Of a DNA stretch of 64,000 nucleotides, positions 47,076 through 58,131 are shown one piece after another; the first letter of the stretch is position 1; each line of letters opens with the position of its first letter. The stretch covers positions 45,883,889-45,947,888 of the forward strand of contig VDFB02000003.1 in the NCBI GenBank assembly GCA_007258455.2. Direction: 5' to 3'. Source of the stretch: Sequoia sempervirens (Eukaryota > Streptophyta > Pinopsida > Cupressales > Cupressaceae). The notes under the pieces were generated by a model, which saw only the letters and a list, made by a program, of their open reading frames with translations, was not told where the DNA came from and did no database searches. Position numbers and translations under genes: made by a program.

Positions 47076-50000
47076 CTAAAAAATCCCTCTCATTTCCTTC
47101 ACTTTTAGCTCTAGGACATGATGGCACTCCTTACCCTTTTGGGCCACCTTATTGCAATTGATGAATTCATTTTCTTTCCTTGCAATCTCTCTTTTTTCCC
47201 CGATCCTCATAGCTAATAAGGCATCATCTGTCACCTTGTATAGTATCCCAATTAAAATCTCTAACTTCATTACCTTGGGAGTGATAGATTGTAAAATTTG
47301 TCCAATGACAGGATTGAACCTTGCACTTAATTTATGTGCATCCACCATGAACTTTAGGGTTGATTGTAAAGATGTTACCACATCCTTTATTTTCTCCCAA
47401 TAAGATATATATAATTGTTGCAATAGAGGGAGAAAATTGGCTTGTTGCATTGAATCTACCACCACAATTTGTGATTGTTGGATTTATGAATCCTAATTTT
47501 TGATCTCTTCCTACAATTTATTAATCATCTCCAAAGAATTTGAATTATCAAGGCACAATTACATAAACTCTTGATCTCACGCTTGTAGAGAAAACTATGC
47601 GATCTCTTTTTCCCACTTCTCTGAATCCATCAAAACCATAGCCTCATGGAGCTCAACTTGGAATTGAGCTTCCCTCTAGTGCAACTCTAGCTGAATTTGC
47701 ACATGCATCTTCAAAGCATTAGAGAGCTCCTACTAGATTTTAGCCACCTCCTCCATTTTCTCAGGGAGTTGTTTCTATGCTAACTCCTTTGCACTCTTTT
47801 CATTTATAGCCTGAGATTGGGCATCGACCAACTCCTTCTCGAATTTTTATTTCTCCTTTTGCATATTTTGATGTAACCATTCCTTCTAACTTGTAGGATC
47901 TAAGAGGTCTTTATGCACTTGTTGGAGTTCTTACTCTTTGGCTTGCAAGTTGGAATTTAAGTTCTCCTTCTCTTTCTTCTCTACATCAATCTTGGCCAAT
48001 ACATCGCTTAGCTCAGTTTGGAGTTTATCCTTCTCTTCTTTCTTTGTTTGGAGGGTCACTGAAGTTTTACATCCTATAACTATTTCCTCAACCTAGCAAT
48101 ATTTTCATCTTTTCCTTTGGCCTCTACCTTCAACTTGTCCACTATGGCCTTAACATTCTTCAATTGTTCTTCCTTTTTCTTCATGCACCAGTCTATTTTT
48201 AGGTATTCAATTGTTACTACCTTCTGTGTTTCTCCTATAAGTCCTAACTTATCGCATGGATAGTTGTTGCTAAGGTTAAGTCCTATTGCCTAGATATCAT
48301 AGTCTTCAAATTACATATGGCCCTTGGGCTTGGAGATTAGAGGATTCATTGTTGCAATCACCAAAGTCTAATTCTTTTCATCAAAATTTGTTTCCATTTT
48401 TGGGATGGCCAAAGCTATAGCTTCTTTTATTTTCCTCTTTTGCATCCTATACTCCCGAGCTTTTCTCCATAAGTCTATTTGGGCTTAACACTCTAAAGGA
48501 GATTGAATGTATTGTTCAACAAATGGGACATCAACGGGTAGAAAAAAAGGGATAGGAACAAGGGAGGTCCATGTTCGTTCTCCCAATAGGGAAATTATTG
48601 GAAATATTAGGGCTGCAAGAGAGAAAGGTAGAATGCTTTGTAATGCTTGTGTAGGGTGCAAGGTGCTTGGAGATACTAAAGGGTCAGTGGCAAGTGAAGG
48701 AACCACTAGTATAGTGAAAGGTGAGAGTGAAGAGAGTGGTGTAGATGGATTAGGAATAAGAGTTAGTATAGTTGATGAAGTAATTGTGATAGTAGGTATG
48801 GAGATGGAGGTAGTTGTAGGGTTAGGAAAAGGAGGCTATGGTATGGTGGAAATGATAGCAGCAGTCACAAAGGAGGTGGAAGGAATTGCTTGTGTACTAA
48901 AAGTCATAGCAATGACCCCAGATTGAGATGGAGGAGGGAGTGAAATAAAAACAAGAGGAACCAATGATTGAGAATAAGAGAGAATAAGGGGGAGAAAATT
49001 ACCTGCATTGTGGAGACCACTTGTGTTTGTGTGGCTATAGTCACTTCTTCCTCTTCTTCTTGGACATTTCCCAGGTCCAACTTTCACCCTCTTTCTTTCT
49101 TCATAGGAGGTGCACTAGGTGAAATGGATCCCTCACCTCTAGAACCCAATGAACCTTGATCTCCTTCAGAAGCTTGGGGATTCCTTTTAAGGGTCCAGGT
49201 TTGTGGTTGCCTAATTGTTGTGCTTGTCGATAACACTTGTTGTGGCATTCTTCCTGCCAATGGTATTTCTTATATTTTCTTCTCCTCTCCTCTCTATCGT
49301 GGTGGTGAGGCAGGATCCTCCTCCTTACTCAATTCCCCGTGTTCTCCATCCCATATATCATCAAATCTACTATCATAAGGGATAGCATCATAATTAGAAT
49401 CAAATCATGTACCTCCTATCGATATGTCCAAAAATTGATGATCTTTTCATCGCTCCAACTCAATTGTGTCAAATTCATTCACATAGCTTTATGAATCTTG
49501 ATAGTTGGGTTTTCCTCTACCATAAATGTATAAAAGGAAAGCCATATGGGTCTTTCAAATGGTACAAATGATAAATCAACACAAAAATCTAGATTAACCG
49601 CCTCTGGATTACACCTCTGATCCCAGTATGGTTGTGGGGTATGGGTCAGAGAGATCATCATGCTAGGTAAACAACCATCTAGATCATAATTATAGCACTC
49701 ACATATAACACTAAGGCCCAGTTGAGCTAATTTAGCCACCAATATGACATCTACATACCTTTTCTACAATGTGACCTGGCCTTGTGTGATTGGGGGTTTG
49801 TAAACTATGGTTTTTCTCCTTCCCACCCCAAATATATTGTCAATTATGGATAGTTTCCATTCCATTTCAATGGTGAGAGTCATATCCATCACAGAAGTAG
49901 GCAGACTAAAAGGATCCTCTATAAACCCGTGCATTCGTACAAAATTGAAATCTGTTGAATAGAAATATTTGCATGAAGGTCAACTATCCATCATCCATGC

Positions 50001-50140
50001 AACATATTCCTCTGTAATCCTAGCAAGGGATTCCTACTATTTCAACTCTTGCAGGGCTGGGGTCAAAAATAAGCTAGAAAATATATAGTAATCATGCATA
50101 GTGGAAAGCAAATGAGTCCAAACAGTAACCAAATTCCTTT
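47076..50140 (-). pseudogene. Long coiled-coil coding relic of unknown family
   Basis: Read on the minus strand from 50140, protein-like text continues for about 3 kb with interruptions. The N-terminal part (50140-49480) is a non-repetitive globular-looking sequence: ITEEYVAWMMDS, FVRMHGFIEDPFSLPTSVMD, IIDNIFGVGRRKTIVYKPP and an open 87-codon stretch ending FERPIWLSFYTFMVEENPTI. A Pro/Ser-rich linker spans 49300-48485. A coiled coil runs from about 48200 to 47500 (KKKEEQLKNVKAIVDKLKVE, KKEEKDKLQTELSDVLAKI) and ends in an open 129-codon stretch (47465-47076). Most stops are TAG at positions where Gln fits the heptads. No domain is recognised. It could be the gag-like gene of a retroelement or a multi-copy host family. 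Confidence 0.5.
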
Positions 50141-50362
50141 TTTCTGACACGTTGGTGATGTTCAGCGGCATATATCTTTGAAAAATCTTAAAATCTTGGT
50201 GAAAAATCATGTGTGCTAGAAAAGAAGAATACCTGAAATTTTAAGCTTTATCATAATTTTGCAATTTCTTGTATATGTTCACTGCAATGATGTTTATGAA
50301 ATCATACCGAAAAGGTTGCTTTTGATTTCTATGTTTGAAACCCAACCCCATTTGAAATTGTA
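50141..50362. other. Spacer between coding relic and LTR-like DNA
   Basis: Non-coding on both strands as far as can be seen. On the minus strand it would be the leader between the LTR-like end CATGTCTACA (50363) and the relic at 47076-50140, which makes an LTR element with that relic as its gene possible but unproven. Confidence 0.4.
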
Positions 50363-50403
50363 GACATGTAAAATTGACCTAACACTTGTCACACACCCTA
50401 AAC

Positions 50404-50600
50404 AACATTGAACAACATCCCGCAATGTCCCAGAACATCTTGGAATCATCCTAAAATGTCCCGCAACATCTTGGAATCATCCCACAACATCTCATATTCA
50501 TCCTGCAACATCTTAGAATCATCTTGCATGTCCCATAACATCTTGGAAACATCCCGAAACATCTTGAAAACATCACACAACATCAAACAACATCCAAAAC
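50404..50600. repeat. Degenerate tandem repeat around AACATCTTGGAATCATCC
   Basis: Six or more variants of CAACATCTTGGAATCATCCC occur in about 200 bp, with spacing of roughly 17-33 bp. The 65-codon open stretch here is merely the translation of the array. Confidence 0.8.
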
Positions 50601-50818
50601 CATAATTATACTATTAATTAAATAAAAGAACATTATTTAATTAATTCACTTTTTCATCATTCTCGACAAATTAAATAAATTTCATTTATTTAACAAAGTC
50701 CTGAAAACTCTAATTCTACTATTAATTAAATAAACAACATTATTTAATTAATTCACGTTTCTATCATTTTGGCCAATTAAATAAATTACATTTATTTAAC
50801 GAAGTCTTAATCACACTT
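50597..50818. repeat. Tandem duplication, period about 108 bp (AT-rich)
   Basis: ACTATTAATTAAATAAA at 50610 recurs at 50718. Both units continue with CATTATTTAATTAATTCAC, ATCAT, AATTAAATAAAT and CATTTATTTAAC followed by AAGTC. Confidence 0.8.
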
Positions 50819-51117
50819 TATTTCATCCTGATTGATTAAATAACACTAATTATTTAATTATATTGCTAAATCGCCTTATTCCTCTAAGTTTATTGAATTA
50901 TTAAATCATAATAATTTAATTATGACACTTTCCCTCCAAAATTTGAATAATTAAATCAAACTATTCAAATCATTTATCAAAAATCAAATCAAACTAATGC
51001 AACTTTGTTTGCAAAAGTCAAACTTGATTTGCAAGTTCAACTCCAAAAAGGAATTAATTTACTAAATCAATTAATTCATATTCCTCACCCACTTTCTAAT
51101 TGAGCAAATTATGATTG

Positions 51118-51257
51118 TTGACTGAGCAATCTAATTTGTTAACTAATCAATCTAATTTTCTAACTAATCAATCTATTTCCTAACTAAGCCATCTAAATCC
51201 TGACTAATCAATCTAAATCCTGACTAATCAATATAATTCCTGACTAGCCAATCCATT
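51118..51257. repeat. Tandem repeat, about 7 units of 21-22 bp
   Basis: Variants of CTGACTAATCAATCTAAATC follow each other head to tail, the middle units being nearly identical. Confidence 0.85.
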
Positions 51258-52130
51258 CCTCAATCACACAAATTGTACAATCAACTTTGCACAATCTAGT
51301 CATGTCTAAATCCTCTCAACACCTTTTGACCGTAGATCTTGAATCAACATTGTTTAATCCTAATCGTTCATTCAAAATCTCATTTTCTATATAACAAACC
51401 TCTTTCCTCACAAAAAAGGATCAGAGAATCAACATACCTTATGCAACGAAGTATTGTTGAGATCACCATTGATAGAGCTTCAACCTTTCTTTGATCAACC
51501 AACCATTCAAGCATCAAAGCTTTGCACATGAACTATGGAGGCTTCACAGTGATATGAACAATCCAACATCAGGAAAATACACTCTGATACGGGATGGTAA
51601 CACTTTGTTGTTTTTTTGAATTCAATTTCGTAATCATAGATTTCCTAGTGTGTTTTCAATAGCTTAGTTTCATTTCGTATGTGTAGGTGTACCGTAGAAA
51701 AATGGCCCCTTGTCATTTTCATGGTCTTTTAGGCCTTTCTTCATGATGCTTGGTCCATATTGCTCTGATTTAATGTTGCAATGTGGCTTGAACATTCACA
51801 TTAGGTCCTTAAAATTCAAATTATGGCATCTTGTGAAGGTGTTGTGAAGTGTTGTAAAACATTTCTACACTTTTCTAGACTCTATTCATTATAATTCTCC
51901 TAAAAATCACCTTTTCATCACTTATCAAGTCCTATTTTGAAGTGTTGTAAAGTCTTGTAACAAGATTTCACGCTTTTCTAGGCTTAATTTCACTATTTAC
52001 ACCTTTCTTATGCTTTATTTGACTCTTTTATGCCCTTATAAGGCTTAATTAAGTGTGTTTTTGAATGTAAACTTGACAAAAAACATTAAATGCAAGATAA
52101 TTCCTGACACCCACATTCAAGTCCAAGGTG

Positions 52131-52163
52131 GGACCCATTCACCATGGGCGGAAAATGAGTCCC
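52131..52163. repeat. Hairpin copy 1 (degenerate)
   Basis: GGACCCATTCACCATGGGCG followed by GAAAATGAGTCCC: a diverged version of the palindrome at 52914-52945. Confidence 0.6.
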
Positions 52164-52272
52164 TCTTGGCTCAAAATTCAAAATATTTCAAATTTTCTTT
52201 TGGGTTTTTATTTAAAATCACCTTATGTCAGCCTATGATGAGGTATATTCGAGTTACTAAGGCACAAGTATG

Positions 52273-52280
52273 TATAAATA
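52273..52280 (+). promoter_or_regulatory. TATA box candidate
   Basis: TATAAATA inside the candidate LTR, in the orientation of the gypsy genes downstream. It would start the full-length element RNA. Confidence 0.45.
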
Positions 52281-52795
52281 AGTGTTTTTCTTCTCATTTT
52301 AACCCCCATTCATCAAATTCACTTATTCACACATTTATTCAAGCATTCAAGCACTTTGCATCATTGAATCAAGCATTAATCAAGTATTTTGGAGCAGACA
52401 TTGTTATATCTTCATATTTCTTCATTAAGGGTTTAGTACATTGATAGCATTTGCATGTTATTTGTTTATCATTCTCTTTCATTCCATTTCTTCATTAAGG
52501 GTTTGATTACCAAATTGGGATTTGACCAAGGCAAATCCCTATAACCTAACCCTTAACCATTTTTCCCCTTTGCATGTATGTTTGTAAACTTGTGTGTGTA
52601 GATTTGACAAGCTATTAGGTGTTGAAAAGTGGACAAGAAGTCAACAAAGTGTTTCAAGTCAACTACAACCTATTTCAAGCTTGGAGAAGACATTATTTTT
52701 GTTTTCTTTAAAATTAACTTTGTCAACCTGACAAGCAGTCAACCACAGATCTGGTGCTACAAGATTAGTCCCTAATTTCTCAAAATTTTGGGAGT

Positions 52796-52828
52796 GGACT
52801 GATTCACCATCAATGGCAAATGAGTCCC
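52796..52828. repeat. Hairpin copy 2
   Basis: GGACTGATTCACCATCAATG followed by GCAAATGAGTCCC: the arms pair with a few mismatches (C-to-T and G-to-A changes relative to copy 3). Confidence 0.7.
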
Positions 52829-52913
52829 ACCTTAAGGCTGGAAATCTAGATTTTGTCAGATTCTAGATCCTGACACTCGAAAACCAATTCCCCAAAGTTT
52901 TCATTAGAAGCGA

Positions 52914-52945
52914 GACTGATTCGCCATCAGTGGCGAATGAGTCCC
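52914..52945. repeat. Hairpin copy 3 (near perfect)
   Basis: Arms GACT-ATTCGCCA and TGGCGAAT-AGTC are separated by a short TCAG loop, with one unpaired G in each arm. Confidence 0.75.
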
Positions 52946-53435
52946 ACTGGTGATTTTCAGTGATCTTTGTCAGCATTCAGAATATTCCAAAATCTTCATT
53001 AGACCTCTAGGTGCACTCTGATTCAGCGTTCTTCTTTCCTATTTTGCATTGGTTCATACTCTAGTTCATGTTTGCATATCACATTATGTTTTCCAACATT
53101 GCATAATTCTTAGGTTTTGCATTCATAATCAGTCAAATAGTTCATTTAATTTCACTTCGAACATTCCATTTAGGCTAAATAACATCATACATTGCATAAT
53201 TTGAGTGAACTACCTAGATTTTTGAGTGGGGTTTATCTCTCTCCTTTTAATCTCTCTCCTTTTAAGTGAAACATTCCTAAGAGTGCAAGAGTAGCCTAAG
53301 GCCTACCCAAAAATCTATGGTTCAATAGGATTAGATCTTAGATTTGTGTGTTTGATCTTATATTTGATTCTAATTTCAATCACATCTGATCTTGTTTGCA
53401 TCTATGTTTTTCCCCCTCACACATTCTAGCATGCC

Positions 53436-53909
53436 TGGTGGGACCCTTGTCCCATACACTAGCATTTCTATGAGCCATTTTTGAAGTTGCAGGTCCTAGA
53501 ATTGCATTTGAAGAATTTTTCACGCACTACCCAAAAAAAATTGTAATTTACTATCAAGAAAACCATGCACTTGACTTTGAAAACCAAGCATCTACCTTGA
53601 GAACTGTGCACTTGACAGTGTTTTTGTGCACTTGCTTTTATTTCCTTGCATTTGACTTATGACAGGGGCGCACTTGCTATAAAATTGATTTTGGCAGGGG
53701 TGCATTTGACCGTGATTTTTGAGCACTTGCTCTAATAGACTAGTGCATGGAATTTTCACTATTGCTATTGATTTTTTGCTAACATGGGCCTATTTTTTAA
53801 TATGTAATAGGTGCTAACGGATTTATATGCAAGATTTGAATGACATTGACTTATTTTCTATAGGGAAGATGAACGGTCGAAGCACTCAAGATCTACAAAC
53901 ATTTTTTTA
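53436..53909 (+). repeat. Leader part with clustered GCACTTGCT/GCATTTGAC words
   Basis: Between 53560 and 53760 seven variants of GCACTTGAC, GCACTTGCT or GCATTTGAC occur, about 25-35 bp apart. The rest is non-coding. A second cluster of the same words lies at 56070-56335 in the same element. Confidence 0.65.
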
Positions 53910-54330
53910 TTAAGTTAGGGATGTTTAATTTTGGCGCTTTAAAAAGAACAAGACAAACACACACTTTGTTTTGGTGTTATTAAAATTGAACCAATTCCAA
54001 GCTTTCTTAAAATAGGAATGTTTAATTTTGGTGCTTTAAAAAGAACAAGACAAATGCACACTTCATTTTGGTGTTATAAAAATTGAACCATTTCAAGATT
54101 TTTTAAATTAGGAACTCTTATTTGGTGCTTTAAAAAGAACAACACAAATGAAACTTTCATTTGGTGCTCTTAAAATTGAGCCATTTCAAGTTTTTCTAAG
54201 TTAGAAATTGTCAATTTTGGTGCATAAAAAGAACAAAACATTTCAATTAAGGTGCTCTAAAAATGAACTCTTTCCAAGTTTTCATAATTAGGAACTTTGA
54301 TTATGATGCATAAAAAGAATGCAAAATGAT
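53910..54330 (+). repeat. Tandem repeat, five units of about 95 bp
   Basis: The word TTTGGTGCTTTAAAAAGAAC (or a variant) starts near 53931, 54028, 54122, 54217 and 54303. Each unit also has GTGTTATTAAAATTGAACCA and TTTCAAG followed by TTAGGAA-like text. More degenerate units seem to continue to about 54580. The array precedes the conserved leader block. Confidence 0.85.
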
Positions 54331-55251
54331 TTTCATTTTGTTGACGCACACTTGTTTTACTTTTGTTGACCAAGTTAGAACCAGGACTAATTTCTTAGAA
54401 ACACTTAGATTTGGGCTTAAAAATGAACAAAATATTCTTTTTGTTTTGCACCTTTGCTATCTTAACTGATTGATATCCAAAATAATTCATATTGGTGCAA
54501 TTAAAAATAACAAGCTGTTTGTTTTATTCACAAATGTTTTGGGATAACACCACTCAAGGTGTATAAAAAGAATCAAATTGCTATGAAGTGTATGTTGTGC
54601 ATTTAGTGATTGGCAGGCTAGATGGTTGTCTTCTCCCCTTGCACCTTTTGGTGATCTTGGGTGAGCGAAAATATCTTGAGCTTCGCACCTTTCATTTCAA
54701 GCATACCTTTTTAGAGGGCCTACCTATTGAGAAACATCTTGTGCTGTAGAACTCATAGGCGACCCAAGCGGTACTTTAGTTCTAGACCGCTACATAAATA
54801 TTTTGTGGGTGTGAGGAAAGTTCATCATCATGTCGGGTGCTACTGGCCTATACTGATGTATTTTCCCTTAGTATCCTTGTGATGCATAAAACCTCATAAG
54901 GGTTGGGAGGTTTCGTATGTATAGGGGCCCGAAAAGAATATTACTAAGAGCCAAAAAATTTTAGAAGCCATCCTATTATCCTAAAACATTCTTTGAAAGT
55001 GATGCATCAGAATTTACTTCTGAGAAGTTACTTGCCATGTTTGACTATAGGCCCACACCTTAAGTTTCATGTAAAATCATCCATTCGAGGCATGAGACAG
55101 GCCTACCTAAAAGAATGGTTTCTATCCACTAGGGTTCTAAATGCTTGTTTATGTTAAACTTTCCAATTAGATTCAAAACAATCTTCACATCAAAATTATG
55201 TGCTTGATTTAAAGAGAAAGAACACATCCAAACAAACACTGAACATGATGG
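54331..55251 (+). other. Conserved leader of the plus-strand gypsy element
   Basis: Non-coding. It contains ACCTTTTTAGAGGGCCTACC with GAACTCATAGGCGACCC (54705-54773) and CATGTAAAATCATCC with GAGACAGGCCTACC (55069-55116). Both have counterparts in the minus-strand element at 17405-17895. Confidence 0.65.
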
Positions 55252-55859
55252 TTGAATCACAAACCCTTTGAATTAGTGTATACTTATGAAAGAAGCCCTA
55301 TGTTTGCATTCCTTGAAAGGATTTTTCATTAAAGGTTTCCAAATATTTTGGCTTTTATTTCAAGTTGCATTGATCAAAGTAAACATTTGGGAACTGTGGC
55401 TTGGGTGTCGTGATTTCACAACTTGAGCTATAGAAATGAAGGTCACACAAGTCCATGCTTTTTGAGTGAGCCCAAGTATTGTTTTATCACTTGCCATACT
55501 CCAAAAACAAAGAAGTTGAGAGAAGAACCAAATTTAAACTTGCAAAAATCTAGTATTATTGAATCACAAACCCTTTGACTTAGTGTATACTTATGAAAAA
55601 ATCCCTATGTTTTCATTCCTTGAAAGGATTTTTCCTTAAAGGTTTCCGAATATTTTTTCTTTTATTTTAGGTTGCATTGATCAAAGTAAACATTTGGGAA
55701 CTATGGCTTGGGTGTCGTGATTTCACAACTTGAGCTATAGACATGAAGGTCACACAAGTCCATGCTTTTTTAGTGAGCCCAAGTATTGTTTTATCACTTT
55801 CCATACTCCAAACATAGAGAAGTTGAGAGAAGAACCAAATTTAAACTTACAAAAATCCA
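55252..55859 (+). repeat. Tandem duplication, period 307 bp
   Basis: TTGAATCACAAACCCTTTGA at 55252 recurs at 55559. The units run in parallel through GTGTATACTTATGAAA, CATTTGGGAACT, TTGGGTGTCGTGATTTCAC and GAAGAACCAAATTTAAACTT with few differences (over 90% identity by eye), so the duplication is younger than most of the element's decay. Confidence 0.92.
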
Positions 55860-56743
55860 AGAAAAATTTGTTCAAAACTAGAAACAAAACACATAGAAAC
55901 CACATTGGCACAAAGTTCCAGTGCAAGTTATCACAGTTTCTAAGTAGTTGCCAAAATTTCATTACATTTGCATAAAATTTCAATGCAGTTGCCACAGTTT
56001 TTGAGTAGTAGCCAAATTTTCATTGCATTTTCTATTTGTCCTAGAAAAGCTACTGATGAAAATCAGTTGCATTTGACAGAAATTGAGCACTTGTTGCGGG
56101 AACCGTGCACTTGCTTATGTTCCCTTGAATTTTCTTCTAAGAAACTGGCGCACTTGCTACTAAGATCCTTGCATTTGCCAAAAGATGCTTGATTTTGCCT
56201 AAGAAAACATTACATTTGATAGAAACACACAAATAGTTGCACTTTCCATTCTAGTTCATGCTTGCTTTTCCAAAACCTGAGCACTTGACACATTTTTTTC
56301 CATACTTGATAAATCTAGCCACTTTTTGCTCATAGTCTTGTTCATTTTGCTCGAAAACTAGCACTATTTCTTCATCCTTCTAAAACTTGGGGAAAAAAAA
56401 CCGAAGTTGTTTATAGGATCATTGTTCAAACAAAACAATTAGAAAACTAGATAAGTCACATAGTCCCCCATCCATTATTTCCATCCTACTTATTAGAAAT
56501 CAAAATCAAACAAACCATTGGGATCATTCCTTCACTCAGATGTCTATGATATCAACAGTTACTTTGAACTCGTAGATCATTCAATTAAGCTTTCCCGCAA
56601 CATATCCTCTAGACAAGGAAGTGAAATATCGACCCTAGTCCTTCAACATTTTGATTTTTGAAAAGTAGCACCATTCTAAAATAGCACTCAAACCTTAGGG
56701 TCTTGAGCTTCATAGCAACCATCTCAAAACACCATTCAACCTT
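55860..56743 (+). repeat. Leader part with second cluster of GCACTTG words
   Basis: Non-coding as far as can be judged. Words GCATTTGAC, GCACTTGTT, GCACTTGCT (twice), GCATTTGCC and GCACTTGAC lie at 56070-56335, with related GCAGTTGCC words at 55984. The rest is A-rich. Confidence 0.5.
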
Positions 56744-57367
56744 ATGATCATCTGGCGACCAACTACTCCAGTTCAACAACTAAACCTTGTAGCACCAATT
56801 ATTCAACCTAGTCTCACATACATTGATGGTGAACAAACTAACATCATAAGCAATTTGAGAACTTTCATATTTGAGAAGAATGAAACACCCCACCATTTTC
56901 TCACTGCATCAATCTTCTTAGACGAAGAGGAAGAAAAAGAAGACATAGCAGCCGAAAGACTCGTGTTACCACCACCCGCATGAAAATAAATATCCTCTTT
57001 TTCCACACACTTGAACTTTTTAATGATCTCACGTAAAATAAAAATCCCCAGGAGAAGGTCTACAGATCGTCATTTCAAACTTAGGCATCTTAGTCCAAAA
57101 GCTCTCAAAAAACACCTTTTAGCACTACACCAAAATAGAACTAGGTTGGTATACAACTTCTACAAACGTGCTTCAAGGAATAACCCAAAATTGTATGCAT
57201 TCTTTTTCAGTCAAAACCCTAGAACTTTTCATGATATTGAACCTATCTAAATCAAAACCTCAAACTTGATTCAAAAGTGTTGTCGCAAAACATTTGCAAA
57301 AACTCACTTCCCGCATCACTCATCTTTTTAATCTCCCATTACCATCATTTCTCTAAAAAGACTTAGA
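56744..57367 (+). pseudogene. Open stretches upstream of gag, same frame
   Basis: Two stretches, 56744-56983 (79 aa, with QLNLVAPIIQPSLTYIDGEQ and an acidic EEEEKEDIAAE) and 57011-57250 (79 aa, basic), are in the same frame as the gag stretch starting at 57368. They may be an upstream ORF or a decayed extension of gag. No motif is recognised, so they could also be chance. Confidence 0.3.
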
Positions 57368-58131
57368 GTGTCCCTTTTACCTAGGTTTGAGTCAACTAGA
57401 GAGTTCAAAAATTACAAATCTCAACATAACTCTCGCACAGGTGACCCAAAATTTATGGTAAAGACAAGATCACAACACAAGAAAAACATGGAAGTGAGCA
57501 AGAACAATACCAACATCCCACCAACAAACATTACAAACAACGAAGATGACCCATGGGGCTATAGGTCGAGCAACCTTGAAACACCACAAAAAAGACCCAT
57601 GTATAGGGACGCATTTAGTGAGGAAGAACTAAACCAAAAATACAAGGAGGTGATAGAACAAAACAACCAGGACCCAAATAGAGTGGTTGTAGAGGAGGTA
57701 GATACTAAGGATGAAATAAATGATGAACTGTTTCAGCATTCCAACAACCAAAAAGTGCTCAAATTGATGGAAAATTTATTGAGAAAGGACCCAAACTCAT
57801 ATTTCTTCAAATTAGCACAAAGTGGTGCTAAATTACCAATGGACTTCAATATAGAGGCTCTCAAAGATCCCAATATTATTCCCTTAGGGGATAACTTAGT
57901 TGTGAGACAAATAACCGAACCCCCAAAGATGCCCAACATGCCACCCATATTTTCACAAAAAAGTGGTCAACGCAAAGAAAACCCCTTGTTCAGAAAACCA
58001 ACTCAAATTGAACAAGTAGCAGTGGCACAACTATATCAAGGAGGGCCATCCCAGTCTGAACCACAGAACAATAATCCTCCTCCCAAATAGTATATACCTT
58101 AGGGCACTTCAAATACCAATCCTTCCCAAAA
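57368..58131 (+). pseudogene. Gypsy gag, N-terminal part
   Basis: A 240-codon open stretch on the plus strand: charged and Asn-rich (NMEVSKNNTNIPPTNITNNE), an acidic segment (RDAFSEEELNQKYKEVIEQN), a Leu-rich helix (QKVLKLMENLLRK) and a Pro-rich end (EPPKMPNMPPIF). Gag proteins of plant Tat-type gypsy elements have a long variable N-terminal part before the capsid domain, and this fits. The stretch ends in TAG and the frame then enters the tandem-repeat region. A minus-strand open stretch of 225 codons over the end (57990-58667) is a by-product of the repeats. Confidence 0.6.

Larger units (their letters stand above)
50363..51600 (-). repeat. LTR-like sequence rich in tandem repeats
   Basis: On the minus strand it ends TTACATGTCTACA at 50363, like the plus-strand LTR-like end at 29687. 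It contains GTTATATAGAAAATG at about 51385 as a TATA candidate. Within it lie three different short tandem arrays (listed separately). The outer boundary near 51600 is uncertain and no second LTR was found. Confidence 0.4.
51770..53435 (+). repeat. Candidate LTR of the plus-strand gypsy element
   Basis: The region carries promoter-like and hairpin features. A TATA box reads TATAAATA at 52273-52280, with C/T- and A-rich sequence downstream. Three diverged copies of one palindrome are listed separately. It ends in ATTCTAGCA at about 53431, followed four bases later by TGGTGGGACCC, a possible primer binding site. The second LTR would lie beyond the window, so neither border can be proven. Tat-type elements often have LTRs of several kilobases. 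Confidence 0.45.

Noticed and set aside
48507..48926. 139-codon plus-strand open stretch
   Set aside because: Antisense to the Pro/Ser linker of the minus-strand relic; Gly/Val/Glu-rich with no motif.
50404..51257. Repeat cluster considered as a CRISPR array
   Set aside because: Units are head-to-tail without unique spacers, and the window is plant nuclear DNA.
52055..52444. 129-codon plus-strand open stretch in the candidate LTR
   Set aside because: Runs across the TATA box and a hairpin; no motif, probably chance.
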